Below are positions 47,876 to 56,955 of a stretch of 64,000 nucleotides of DNA, one piece after another. This DNA comes from Magnetococcus sp. PR-3. GTDB taxonomy: Bacteria; Pseudomonadota; Magnetococcia; Magnetococcales; Magnetococcaceae. The stretch covers positions 1 to 64,000 of the forward strand of contig NZ_JBAHUQ010000002.1 in the NCBI RefSeq assembly GCF_036689865.1. Reading direction: 5' to 3'. The translations under genes and the position numbers were made by a program. The notes beneath the pieces are model-generated. The model did not search any database and was not told where the DNA came from. It saw only the letters and a program-made list of their open reading frames with translations. How positions within the stretch are numbered: position 1 is the stretch's first letter; the number at the start of each line of letters is the position of its first letter.

Positions 47876-48597
47876 ATGCGGAATGACAGAGAATAACATG
47901 ATCTAAAAACGGGCTGATCACCCTATTCCCAAAGTATGCTTAATGATACCTAAAAAACCTTTTAGCTACTTAGGCTTATAGGATAGCGCGAAGTTCCATT
48001 GCAAGGCAATGGCTCCACTGTATCAAGTTACAAATTTCAATTCAGGAAACGCCTTCGTTCGCTAACCGTTAAAGGTGTGTGAACCAGCGCGAAACAGATC
48101 ATGCCATTGATGGCTGATGCGTTCAATATCATTGTATGCTTGACAGCTGTTTTTACCCATACAGCAATCGGCCCATACACAGAAAAAAGCCGTGAACTCT
48201 AAGGGATGGCGTCATCGATCCCTTAATAAGAAAAATTTGAGACACCTGATCAAAAAAGCGCCCCTGTCTGAGACAGAAAAAAATCACAGAAGATCTCTTT
48301 TAAAAAAGCCGGAAAATCTGTTTGATGATCAGATGTTAGGAAAATTACACCAAAACACCATAAGACGGCTGCTCCATGGCCCATTAATAACTAAGGCATT
48401 CAAGTTAGCCTGAGATTGCATGTCGATTGCTCACCCTTACCCAGAGAAGTCCTGACCACACCCACATGGACGGTCCCATACAGCAAACCCCTGCTCAACC
48501 CAGGCAGCCATGGAGCCATCATAAGAGTTGTGCATTTTTGTGCTCTAACAGTTGACCAAAGACAAACCAACCCAAGGCACCAGGTTGTCCTGTATCA
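47876..48597. other. Gene-free stretch of about 720 bases
   Basis: It lies upstream of the nrdJ leader and should hold the nrdJ promoter near 47880-47960. A 73-residue plus frame at 48192-48413 starts at GTG without a ribosome site and is not called. Decayed sequence related to the sulfurtransferase pseudogene may continue into it. Confidence 0.4.
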
Positions 48598-49200
48598 CTA
48601 TAGGTCATTTAAGTAGGGATCCTGCTGCCGTTTGGACCAATGGCTCAACTGGTGCAGTTGTGCCAGAGCGTTAAAGGTACCAGTTGTCTGATCCAGCAGC
48701 TGTTCTGCGGGTAGATGTTCGGCCAGAGGGATGGTGCCAACCAAACGACAGAGGGGGAATTTACTCTCCGCCTCATAGCGATCCAGCGTGCGCAGATCCA
48801 AGCAGGGGATATCCGATGTGAAAGCGCACTTCCACATCGGATGTATTAGCCACAAAAGAGGAGACGGGTTGGGTACGATAGGCAATAGCCGGGTAGTAAC
48901 GGGGTGCTTGGCTTGCCCCACCTGCCGCCAGATAGGCCGGTAGGCCACCATCCAACAGGGATACCTGGCATGTTCTAACCGTTTAAAGGTCCAAAAACAG
49001 GCGTGCTCCCATGGCCATGGCATGGATACCGCGGCCAACGGGTACAAGGATGACAATCTTCCGCACCAATGCCCAGATCACCAATTACATGCGCCAATTA
49101 ATCCACAGGGGGCATTATATCTGGCACTTTAAAGCGTGGGCGACGCCAACCATCCCGTTGATCATGGGTCAGCAGACCACCGGGTATACAGCAGGCACCG
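48598..49200 (-). pseudogene. Decayed sulfurtransferase (rhodanese/SseA type)
   Basis: Fragments of one rhodanese-family protein appear in order but in different minus frames. DLGIGAED lies near 49050-49080. FWTFKRLEHAR lies near 48970-49000. LLDGGLPAYLAAGGA lies near 48900-48960. LDLRTLDRYEAE and then LLDQTTGTFNALAQL lie near 48660-48800. At least two frameshifts and in-frame stops break it. The second-domain active-site Cys loop is missing, and the N-terminal part is beyond recognition. It would once have been a thiosulfate or 3-mercaptopyruvate sulfurtransferase. Confidence 0.65.
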
Positions 49201-49398
49201 TGGACTGATCCGTACTATGAACCATTTTGACTGGGGGAAGTGGTGTCTGTTCCAGCAACCAACTGGGGGCAAGCCGTGCGGGCAGCCTCTCATCTGCATG
49301 GATGGCAGAAAGCGCACGCAACAGCACGCACCCTAACCATCGTAAGATCATGGTATTACCAACAAATACAGGCCTGAGTATGGGGAAAAATATCGCTT

Positions 49399-51306
49399 TT
49401 AGTGGTGCCCAATCTGCCCACGCACCCCTTCACCTTGATGGAAAAAGGCGATGGCCTGCTGGAGTTCATCGGCCTCACTGGACAGCTCTTGGGCCGAAGC
49501 TGACATCTCTTCAGCCATGGCAGCATTGCGCTGAATAACCTGATCCAACTGCTGAATGGCCCCGTTAATCTGGTCTGCACCCTGACTCTGTTCGGTGGAA
49601 GCGGTGGTAATACCCTGCACAAGCGAGGCGGTCTCTTGAATGGCCGGAACCAACTTCTGCAACAACATACCTGCCTTTTCGGCCACTTCCACACTATTGG
49701 TGGCAATACCAGTGATCTCTGCAGCGGCACCTTGGCTACGTTCGGCCAATTTGCGGACTTCTGCGGCAACCACAGCAAACCCCTTGCCTTGTTCACCAGC
49801 TCGGGCAGCCTCAATGGCGGCATTGAGTGCCAACAAGTTGGTCTGGCGAGCAATCTCCTCAATAACATTGATCTTATCGGCAATTTCTCGCATAGCCTGC
49901 AGCGTTTCTGTCATGGATTCTCCACTCTGTATGGCATCCACAGCGGCATTACGCGCAATCTGTTCTGTCTTGGTGGCATTTTCTGTGGTTTGCATAATGT
50001 TAGAAGCCATCTGCTCAATGGCTGCTGAGGTTTGTTCAATAGAAGCAGCCTGCTCCGTAGACCCCTCAGATACCTGATGGGCACTACTGCTGACATTTCG
50101 ACTGATGCTCACCACACTGTCGCTTACGGCTGTAACGGTACCAATGGTGTGTTGCAGGTTCTTCACCATATGCTGCATCGCACCGTAAATACCCTCTAAC
50201 TTACGCTGGGAATGGAAGGGGACATCCAAATTACCCTCAGAGACCTGTTGGGCAATATGCATAACGTCCTGAGGCTCCCCACCAATCTGACTAAGAATCT
50301 GCCGGGCCATAAGAATACCCAATAAGGTGGCCAGTAAGACGATAAGGGCGGTCATAATCAGTATGCCCCAGAAGGCACGGTTGGCTTCACTACCTAACAG
50401 AGCGGCCCGTTCTTTTAGATCATTCGAAAGCCGGTCTTCCACCCCTTTAAGTAGATTGATTTTCGCCGTAATGGTCTTAAACCAGTGGTTGGGGTCGATA
50501 TCAAACCCCCCTTCATTGGCCTTAGCAAACGCGATGTTCCGTAACCGCTCGACCTCAACAACTTCCGAATTATTCATTTGATTACGGTAAAAAACCGATT
50601 GTTCTATATGAACAAAGCCTTGGAAGATACGCATGTAGGTGTTCTGTTCAGAAACCAGAATATTAAACTTGCGGAACATACCCGGACCAAAATTATTCCG
50701 AGCAAAGGTATTGGTAATAACAGCCCGTTCAATACCCGCACGCTCTTTGCCCTGGAGAAAATTGACGTAGCCTGCGACTTGTGCCGCAGTTTGTACATCC
50801 GCAGCTTGGCGGGACATGGTGCCAATCATATTCAGAAACGCAGCATTCATTTTGGTGTAGTAACCAATAGCCTTACCTGTCGCAATCGACTGACGGTCTA
50901 CCTGCTGTCGAATGCTCTCTACACCATCCCACAGTTTTAGGGCGCGCTTGAGGGTACGGTTAAACTCATCTCCGTAGAGTTGGGCATTAAAGGTACTGAG
51001 ATAGGTTTTTAGAGCAGCCGCTTTAACATCACTGCTGCGGTTACGGTGACTGGGCAGCTCAGAGGCAAATTTTTTGCCCTTACTTCCCAAAAATCCTGCC
51101 GTCATGCCCCGCTCTTTTTGGGTCTCATGCACTAGGCTACTGGCCCGTACAGCTAAGCCAGAGAGCGCCTCCATAGCAGCCATATTCTGTGAGAGTGTCC
51201 GGGCATCCCACACCCCTTTACCCCCAAACCAGAGCAAACCCAGTAGTGGCAACAAGAGAATGATGCCAAATCGACTACTTAGGCTTAAACGGTTCAAAAA
51301 ATTCAT
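49399..51306 (-). CDS. Methyl-accepting chemotaxis protein with NIT sensor
   Basis: A 635-residue chemoreceptor. Order of parts: membrane helix about 10-33; periplasmic sensor about 35-300 with the NIT (nitrate/nitrite-sensing) pattern [17 protein letters not shown]; second helix about 310-332; HAMP ([19 protein letters not shown]); then a long coiled-coil signalling domain with the hairpin tip [36 protein letters not shown]. The ATG at 51306 has GGAG eight bases upstream and gives a proper membrane N-terminus. Nitrate, nitrite or a related signal is suggested by the domain only. No che genes are adjacent. Confidence 0.93.
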   Translation of the reverse strand: MNFLNRLSLSSRFGIILLLPLLGLLWFGGKGVWDARTLSQNMAAMEALSGLAVRASSLVHETQKERGMTAGFLGSKGKKFASELPSHRNRSSDVKAAALKTYLSTFNAQLYGDEFNRTLKRALKLWDGVESIRQQVDRQSIATGKAIGYYTKMNAAFLNMIGTMSRQAADVQTAAQVAGYVNFLQGKERAGIERAVITNTFARNNFGPGMFRKFNILVSEQNTYMRIFQGFVHIEQSVFYRNQMNNSEVVEVERLRNIAFAKANEGGFDIDPNHWFKTITAKINLLKGVEDRLSNDLKERAALLGSEANRAFWGILIMTALIVLLATLLGILMARQILSQIGGEPQDVMHIAQQVSEGNLDVPFHSQRKLEGIYGAMQHMVKNLQHTIGTVTAVSDSVVSISRNVSSSAHQVSEGSTEQAASIEQTSAAIEQMASNIMQTTENATKTEQIARNAAVDAIQSGESMTETLQAMREIADKINVIEEIARQTNLLALNAAIEAARAGEQGKGFAVVAAEVRKLAERSQGAAAEITGIATNSVEVAEKAGMLLQKLVPAIQETASLVQGITTASTEQSQGADQINGAIQQLDQVIQRNAAMAEEMSASAQELSSEADELQQAIAFFHQGEGVRGQIGHH

Positions 51307-51417
51307 ACTGAATACTCCACGAGGCGACACATGCAAACATCTGTATATGGAAGACATAGAGAGCCATCATGCCATAGATGTAAGATTTTCACAGTTTTTT
51401 ATCAAGAGTGCGGCGGG

Positions 51418-51747
51418 TCAATGCTTGTTCATCTGGGAAAATAAATTTAGCACCACAACCCCAGATACAATTAAACCAATGCCCAAAACACCTGGCCAAT
51501 CCACACTCTCCCCCAAAAACAGCACACCAATAATCGTCAGCAAAACAATACCAACCCCCGCCCAAACTGCATAAGCAAAACCCAGTGACAGGGTTTGTAG
51601 GGTCAGGCTAAGCAGATAAAAGGCCAGCCCATACCCCACAACCGTGACCGAAGCGGGTACAAACTTGGTAAAGCCTTCACTCAATTTTAGTCCAACACTA
51701 CCCGCGACTTCACAGATAATGGCCAAAGAGAGGTAGAGATAACCCAT
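51418..51747 (-). CDS. Small multidrug resistance (SMR) family transporter
   Basis: A 109-residue, four-helix proton antiporter of the EmrE/QacE type. The essential membrane Glu is at residue 13 in LAIICEVAGSVGLKLSEGF, and YAVWAGVGIV and LGESVDWPGVLGIGLIVSGVVVLN match the family. The start at 51747 aligns with EmrE; an ATG four codons upstream is possible. It works as a dimer and exports cationic compounds; polyamine or guanidinium export is also known in the family. A quaternary-cation exporter is most likely from sequence. Confidence 0.9.
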   Translation of the reverse strand: MGYLYLSLAIICEVAGSVGLKLSEGFTKFVPASVTVVGYGLAFYLLSLTLQTLSLGFAYAVWAGVGIVLLTIIGVLFLGESVDWPGVLGIGLIVSGVVVLNLFSQMNKH

Positions 51748-51819
51748 CGTTTTTCCCATAGGGGTTGGTTAAAGTAAGAAGTAACGGTATCACATTTTAC
51801 CCAAGGTCAACGCATTGCC

Positions 51820-52344
51820 ATGATGGAACACCCCACCCCCCTACCCGGCTTGACCATCATTGATGAACCCACACCATCACCAGTGGGGCCACATTGCCTA
51901 TTTGATGCCAACCCCTTTGAGCAAGGTGAGGCCCAAATGCAGGTTTGGCGAGAGCCCAAACCACGCACCTTACGCGGCATGCGGGTACAAATGGCCCCCA
52001 AGGCACAGGCCCACTTAGTGCGCCCCATTGCAGGTACTGTTTGGGTTATGGTGTTGGATTTACGCCGAAGTAGTCCGACATTTAGCCACTGGTATGGTGT
52101 GGAGTTGCGGGGGGATGAACCTAAGAGTTTATGGATACCCGAAGCGTGTGCCCACGGCTTTTTAACCTTGGGTGAGAATAATTTGCTACTCTCTTTGGCT
52201 TCGGTTAAAGATGAACCCATACTACAACGGGGCATCCGTTGGGATGATCCGCAGTTTGGTATGGCCTGGCCCTATGCACCTGAGGTAATTTCAGAGTTGG
52301 ATAGTGCCCTGCCGGATACCCCTTTAGATAGCTATTCTGTGTAA
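51820..52344 (+). CDS. dTDP-sugar 3,5-epimerase (RmlC)-like cupin, catalytic His missing
   Basis: A 174-residue RmlC-fold protein. Family landmarks seen: TLRGMRVQ, GTVWVMVLDLRRSSPTFSHW, LWIPEACAHGFLTL and IRWDDPQFGMAWP. In true RmlC the first reads RGLHYQ with the catalytic His; here it is RGMRVQ, so the base is replaced by Arg. The region that normally has the catalytic Tyr (after AHGF) reads LLLSLASV. Standard epimerase activity is therefore doubtful; a 3- or 5-only epimerase, isomerase or binding role is possible. It is followed 14 bases later by a hypothetical gene. No rml operon is nearby. Confidence 0.75.
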   Translation: MMEHPTPLPGLTIIDEPTPSPVGPHCLFDANPFEQGEAQMQVWREPKPRTLRGMRVQMAPKAQAHLVRPIAGTVWVMVLDLRRSSPTFSHWYGVELRGDEPKSLWIPEACAHGFLTLGENNLLLSLASVKDEPILQRGIRWDDPQFGMAWPYAPEVISELDSALPDTPLDSYSV

Positions 52345-52358
52345 AAGAGCGAGAATTC

Positions 52359-52730
52359 GTGTTTGATCCTGACTACATCAATGCCAACCCCATGGGGCGT
52401 CAAACCTGGTGCCAAGTGGACAACAGCCATGCCGCACAAGCCTTAGCCTTATGGCTATTAACCCATGACATTCGCCCAGCTGACAATGCTTTGATCCCAC
52501 GCATTGTAGAGCTGGTGGCCGAACAGGCTTGCGGGGGCACCACCCCAACACTGGACACCATACGAGATCGCGTTAAACAGATCCGTAAGGCCCGCCCAGA
52601 ATGGTGGGGAGATGACCCCCGTGAACACCGTTGGGATGAGCGTTTGGTACGCCTGGACAAACTGGCCAAACATACCCTCAAAGCCCAACATGGCCGGGGG
52701 AACTCCGCACTAACTTTTGAAGAGTCCTAA
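52359..52730 (+). CDS. Hypothetical protein downstream of RmlC-like gene
   Basis: A 123-residue soluble protein starting at GTG. It is mostly helical, Ala-rich in the first half (DNSHAAQALALWLLTHDI) and basic and charged in the second (IRDRVKQIRKARPEWWGDDPREHRWDERL). No known family was recognised. It follows the RmlC-like gene by 14 bases, and its last 21 bases overlap the convergent DUF1501 gene. Two Cys and paired Trp are notable but not diagnostic. Confidence 0.6.
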   Translation: MFDPDYINANPMGRQTWCQVDNSHAAQALALWLLTHDIRPADNALIPRIVELVAEQACGGTTPTLDTIRDRVKQIRKARPEWWGDDPREHRWDERLVRLDKLAKHTLKAQHGRGNSALTFEES

Positions 52731-54107
52731 AGAGCGCTCTGCCCTACCCCCGGTAAAACGGTGCACGTTTGGAAAGAGCTTACTGAGATAGGGTTTCTCC
52801 ACACCAAACCAATGGGCAATCTCTGCATAGATCTGCTCAATGGCTGTGGTGGGAATAATCACCCCATCCCCGGCATCCAGATCATTACGATCCCCCAGGG
52901 TTAAATCAGGGTAGGATCCAACCACACGCCCCCCCGCCAGGTCAGCCCCCATGACCATGGTATTGCCGCCCCAACCATGATCTGTCCCATTACCATTAGA
53001 GGTCAGGGTACGTCCAAAATCAGAACCGGTGAAGGTCACCACCTGATCGGCCAGACCCATCTTCTGCAACGCTTGCTGGAAGGTACCCAAGGCCTCGCTC
53101 AGCACCCCAAGCATGGCCGCATGGTTTTGGAGCAGCTCATCATGATGATCCCAGCCGATATACCGTAAGAAAAAGGTCTGCTGCTGATGGTTTAAGCCAT
53201 CCGCTGCCGCAATACTTCGCGCCACCATGGCCAACTGTTGGGCCAACGGTGTATCGGGAAAATCAACCGGCAGTCGAAAGGGTTGGATGCCACGACGGAA
53301 AACCTCATGCTGGGCCTGGGCTTCACGGGTCTGGGACAAGTAGCTTTGTTTAAAAGGGTCCGAGCCATAATCGGTTTGAAGCAACTGTTCAAAGCTGGCC
53401 AGCAAAACTTGGTTAAGGGGGGTATCTTCCTCATTAACCACCAGCCCCACACTGCCCTGTTCCTGAATGGAATAATGGCTGGAGCTCACACCATTTTGCA
53501 TGATGTTACTGCCCGCCAATGAGATATTCATGGGGATCTGGTGGGCAGGACGGTTAGGTTGCAGGGCATCCGCAAAGCTGCCAAACCACCCTTGATTAAC
53601 CCTTTGGTCCGGGCGGGCACTTTGCCAATGTTTAAACTGATCGGCATGGGAGAGCAGGCCCAAGGGCAGTTTGGCACGCCCACTGTGCATGTCAGCAGCA
53701 CGGACAGGTTCGATCATGGGCCCACAGTTGGCCACAAAACTGAGCTGTTTCTGGTTAAACAGACGGGCCACATCTGGCATAGCTGGGTGTAGACCAAAGG
53801 AACGTCCCTCTTTATCTGTCGCCCCCTTCAGGGGTAACAGCGTCTGGCGGTCCAACGCCAAATTGCTGCGGCTGTTTTGATAAGCCCGGTAGTGATGTTC
53901 CGAGGTGGGCACCAACATATTAAAGCTGTCATTCCCCCCATCAAGCATAATAAAGACCAGCGCTTTTTTTTGGGGCTTTAAACCCAATGCGATTGGTTTA
54001 GAGGTTGCAAAACTGGGGGCCACGCCCCCTTGCCACATGCCAGCACCGACAGAGAGTGCAGCACCACTTTGCAAAAGGCGACGACGGGTCATCTGGTTCC
54101 GTTTCAT
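52710..54107 (-). CDS. DUF1501 protein with twin-arginine signal
   Basis: A 465-residue exported protein of the DUF1501 family (sulfatase/alkaline-phosphatase-like fold, function unknown). The N-terminus TRRRLLQSGAALSVGAG is a twin-arginine signal, so it is exported folded. Typical stretches are VFIMLDGGNDSFNMLVP, HSGRAKLPLGLL and FTGSDFGRTLTSNGNGTDHGWGG. The ATG at 54107 has AGGAGG upstream. The gene starts two bases after the DUF1800 stop; the two families are commonly found together and probably act as a pair in the envelope. Confidence 0.9.
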   Translation of the reverse strand: MKRNQMTRRRLLQSGAALSVGAGMWQGGVAPSFATSKPIALGLKPQKKALVFIMLDGGNDSFNMLVPTSEHHYRAYQNSRSNLALDRQTLLPLKGATDKEGRSFGLHPAMPDVARLFNQKQLSFVANCGPMIEPVRAADMHSGRAKLPLGLLSHADQFKHWQSARPDQRVNQGWFGSFADALQPNRPAHQIPMNISLAGSNIMQNGVSSSHYSIQEQGSVGLVVNEEDTPLNQVLLASFEQLLQTDYGSDPFKQSYLSQTREAQAQHEVFRRGIQPFRLPVDFPDTPLAQQLAMVARSIAAADGLNHQQQTFFLRYIGWDHHDELLQNHAAMLGVLSEALGTFQQALQKMGLADQVVTFTGSDFGRTLTSNGNGTDHGWGGNTMVMGADLAGGRVVGSYPDLTLGDRNDLDAGDGVIIPTTAIEQIYAEIAHWFGVEKPYLSKLFPNVHRFTGGRAERSLGLFKS

Positions 54108-54109
54108 CC

Positions 54110-55879
54110 TCAAGCCTCCTGAACGGTAAATTCTGGTGAAATGGTCAACATAAACAGAATGGTCTGTACCACCCAATCTGGACGGTCCTGATAAGAGGAG
54201 AACGCCTCTTTGATTTGACCTTTAATGGGCAGCTGTTGCTTACCGGTCAAGAGCAGACTTAAACGATCAATCAGCCCATCATGGCTGGCTGGGTTGGCGG
54301 CCAACTGTTGGTAGGGCTTAAGGTTAAGGTTCAGCCGTGCATGGGGTTGTTGCCAAAGGGTATCCGTATCCAGTTCCGGAACGTTGTTTAGGTTGGGATC
54401 TGCGCTGATATCCAGACTAACCGCCGGATAGAACCCCCCAAAGAACCAGTAGTACATTAAATTGACGTAGGCGATGGATGTGGCAGAGGTGTGGAGCTCA
54501 AAGGCTGGTGCCACCATATTTTTCATCGCCAATGGTCCATGGGGGACAAAATCAGGCTTATAAAAGTTAAACACTGTCGGGGAGGAGAGCGGATGATGCT
54601 GCAGTTGATCCAACAACTCATCACCAATCACCCATAAGCGATTGGCACGGTTGTGTACCCCAAAGGCCCGGAGGATCTGTGTCAGACGTAGGGTGGGAGA
54701 TTTCAGCTTTTGGGACTGAACAACCTTTCCCCCTTCTTGATAACCACTGGGCAAGGTCACCCCACTCACCGGGTGGTGTAGAGGATAGCTCAAGATCGCT
54801 TTGATCACGGCTTTCATATCCCCATGTGGGCCAAATTTGGCAGCGACTGTGCGAACATAGTCTGGTGACGGATTGGCTGTAACCAATTGGTTGATCAGCT
54901 GACGGGCAATAAAGGGGGCCGTATTGGGGTGGGCGACCAGCTGTGTAATGGCCGACCGAATCTCAGCGGCGCCATCTTGATGACCCCGTAAACGGATACG
55001 CCCTTTAAGCAGCTGTTTTGCACCACGATCATGAAAAGCCTCCTCCACAACCATGGGTTTTTGCATGTTTACAAAGGGAACCGTCTTATAGGTCTTATCT
55101 ATTCCATCTTCAAAAGCAACAGGGTAGCCATTGTATTCTGCCTGCCAAAAGTCCGTCTGCCACGCATACTCATAACTGTCTGCATGTAGTCCCGTAAAGA
55201 CCCGTGCCAAGGACTTGATGTCCCGATTATCATAGCTGGGTATGGGCTGCCCCTGGGGGTCAAGCTTACGACTACCATCAGCATTTAACGCATACAGGCC
55301 AATGGTGAACAGCTGCATGATCTCCCGCGCAAAATTCTCATCGGGGTGAATAGGTTTAAGGGGGTCAGCTTTTTGATTGTTCATGTGGGAGAGATAGACC
55401 CCCATACAAGGGTGCATGGCCACATCATAAAGCAGGTCACTATACCGGCCAAAAGCATGGGTATAGAGCAGATCATAATAACTGCCCATACCCACTGCAT
55501 CCAACTCCAGGTTGGATTGATCAGAGATCACCAATATCTCACTCAGCGCCTGGGCAATACGCTGCCGTAACAGATGTTTTTTCTCGGTAAGGGCCGAATG
55601 CCACCATGCCATACGAAAGTACCATTTATAGGGTAAGGCGGGGTTGTTGCCCGACCCATTAATGGCGGCCATGCCATGGCGGTGCAGCAAGCGATCTCTA
55701 AAATGGTGCCAGATCTGTTCGGTCTGTTCGGCATAGTGGCTTGGATGGGGGGCTGGCTGATTAAGCTGTTCGGCCAACCATGGCTCAACCCCTACCTGAG
55801 CCACGTGAGCAATCACCGCTTCATCGACCCCTAAGGTAGCCTGCATTAAAAAACGGCTTGATTGTGTTAAGGCGTCCAT
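54110..55879 (-). CDS. DUF1800 family protein
   Basis: A 589-residue protein of the DUF1800 family, whose role is unknown and which is usually encoded next to DUF1501. The pattern FLMQATLGVDEAVIAHVA at the N-terminus, ENFAREIMQLFTIGLYALN, KSLARVFTGL and FIARQLINQLVTANPSPDYV match the family. No signal peptide is visible, which is odd given its partner is exported. The ATG at 55879 follows AGGAGGG directly. It may be read from the tetR promoter about 160 bases farther upstream or from its own. Confidence 0.9.
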   Translation of the reverse strand: MDALTQSSRFLMQATLGVDEAVIAHVAQVGVEPWLAEQLNQPAPHPSHYAEQTEQIWHHFRDRLLHRHGMAAINGSGNNPALPYKWYFRMAWWHSALTEKKHLLRQRIAQALSEILVISDQSNLELDAVGMGSYYDLLYTHAFGRYSDLLYDVAMHPCMGVYLSHMNNQKADPLKPIHPDENFAREIMQLFTIGLYALNADGSRKLDPQGQPIPSYDNRDIKSLARVFTGLHADSYEYAWQTDFWQAEYNGYPVAFEDGIDKTYKTVPFVNMQKPMVVEEAFHDRGAKQLLKGRIRLRGHQDGAAEIRSAITQLVAHPNTAPFIARQLINQLVTANPSPDYVRTVAAKFGPHGDMKAVIKAILSYPLHHPVSGVTLPSGYQEGGKVVQSQKLKSPTLRLTQILRAFGVHNRANRLWVIGDELLDQLQHHPLSSPTVFNFYKPDFVPHGPLAMKNMVAPAFELHTSATSIAYVNLMYYWFFGGFYPAVSLDISADPNLNNVPELDTDTLWQQPHARLNLNLKPYQQLAANPASHDGLIDRLSLLLTGKQQLPIKGQIKEAFSSYQDRPDWVVQTILFMLTISPEFTVQEA

Positions 55880-56040
55880 AGACCCTCCTTTATCATCCAA
55901 AAAATGGTCAGCCACATCAACACGGTTTGTGTTCCATGACAGCCACATTTGATCGACTATTAACGAAAAGAATTCACGATATTTTATGCTTAATGTTGTT
56001 TTCTATCGTAGATATTCTCAATTTCTATGCGGATTGTCGG

Positions 56041-56625
56041 CTATGTCCGGTGTAAGGAAGCAACCAGCCGTTTGGCGGCTTCTTGGGCAGATGGGCGGTA
56101 TTGGGTACTCATACCTAAAGGGGACAACGAATCTAAATTGAAGTAGAGCGAAATTATGCCAAAACTCACAGCCCGCAACGCAGCCTCATCAACCTGGGGA
56201 TAATCCCGCTGAAACAGTTTAAAAAGATCCTCACTAAAGGTGTGCATCCAGTGTTGCATTCTTTTCTGTAAGGCTGGGTTGTGCCCAGCCGAAAAGATTA
56301 AGGATTCAATCACCAATACAAAGGCCGCATCGCTATGCTCGACCTCAAACAACCCCTCAATCAGAGCATCCGCCATGTCCGTCGCAGGTAACATCGCCAA
56401 AAAACCCCGCCATTGATCCACCGACTGTTCAATGACCCGATCCGCCAGCTTCTCAACCAACGCTTCCCGATTCCCTACATAGTGACGGACCAAAGAGCGT
56501 TGTAGGCCAGAGGCTTGAGCAATGTGTTCCAGCGTACTGCCTTCCAGACCATACCGCGCTACACATTGCTGAAATGCCTGAAGGATCTCTTCCGTACGCT
56601 CTGCCTTTTTACTCGGCCTTGCCAT
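56041..56625 (-). CDS. TetR family transcriptional regulator
   Basis: A 194-residue regulator. The N-terminal helix-turn-helix is near residues 28-50 (TLEHIAQASGLQRSLVRHYVGNREALV); the C-terminal helical part would bind a ligand. Promoter and inverted repeats directly upstream suggest that it represses its own gene. The downstream genes on the same strand are the DUF1800/DUF1501 pair, possible targets. The opposite neighbour is the tRNA-like stretch and ubiE. Confidence 0.93.
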   Translation of the reverse strand: MARPSKKAERTEEILQAFQQCVARYGLEGSTLEHIAQASGLQRSLVRHYVGNREALVEKLADRVIEQSVDQWRGFLAMLPATDMADALIEGLFEVEHSDAAFVLVIESLIFSAGHNPALQKRMQHWMHTFSEDLFKLFQRDYPQVDEAALRAVSFGIISLYFNLDSLSPLGMSTQYRPSAQEAAKRLVASLHRT

Positions 56626-56638
56626 AGGTGCTCCTATG

Positions 56639-56701
56639 TTGTCATTTCTGACAATCTATCCCGCATTGAGTTTATTGTCAACTTTGAAAATAAACTCAAT
56701 G
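56639..56701 (-). promoter_or_regulatory. tetR promoter with two inverted-repeat operators
   Basis: The minus strand has TTGACA (56676-56681) and TAGATT (56653-56658) spaced 17 bases, a good sigma-70 promoter. It overlaps a perfect 13-bp inverted repeat CATTGAGTTTATT (56664-56676) / AATAAACTCAATG (56689-56701), spacer 12. A second 6-bp inverted repeat TTGTCA/TGACAA (56639-56644, 56649-56654) lies over the start-site region. This is the arrangement expected for autorepression by the TetR protein. Confidence 0.75.
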
Positions 56702-56955
56702 TGTGTTGATCTCACCAACCACCCAAACGCTCTGCTGCATGCCCCAGCAACCACCGGCCCCCGCACAGGTCTCTAAACCCGAATAAAAACCCTGGCTATT
56801 CTAAAGGATGAAGAAGCGATAGCTCAGTTGGTACGGCGAGTTAGCGCCATCTTATCCATCATCGGTTGATCAAGATCCAACCTTTACCTTCCACCCTCTG
56901 GCACAATGGCGTAAGATGCACGCAACTTTGCGGTAACTCTTGAAAGCCAAAGACC
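56702..56955. other. Intergenic stretch with a tRNA-like D-arm fragment
   Basis: GCGATAGCTCAGTTGGTA at 56816-56833 is like the 5' end and D-arm of a tRNA. The following bases do not form an anticodon arm or close the acceptor stem. A hairpin GGTTG/CAACC follows near 56864-56882 where a T-arm would lie. This may be a tRNA relic. The ubiE promoter should also be in this region. Confidence 0.35.

Noticed and set aside
47672-47960. Cobalamin riboswitch upstream of nrdJa
   Set aside because: Expected from biology, but the conserved core strings of the cobalamin riboswitch were not found; only generic hairpins are supported.
48192-48413. 73-residue basic plus frame
   Set aside because: GTG start without a ribosome site in a gene-poor, decaying region; no family resemblance.
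56816-56890. Functional tRNA gene
   Set aside because: The D-arm-like fragment lacks a matching acceptor stem, anticodon arm and a proper T-loop, so it cannot be an intact tRNA.
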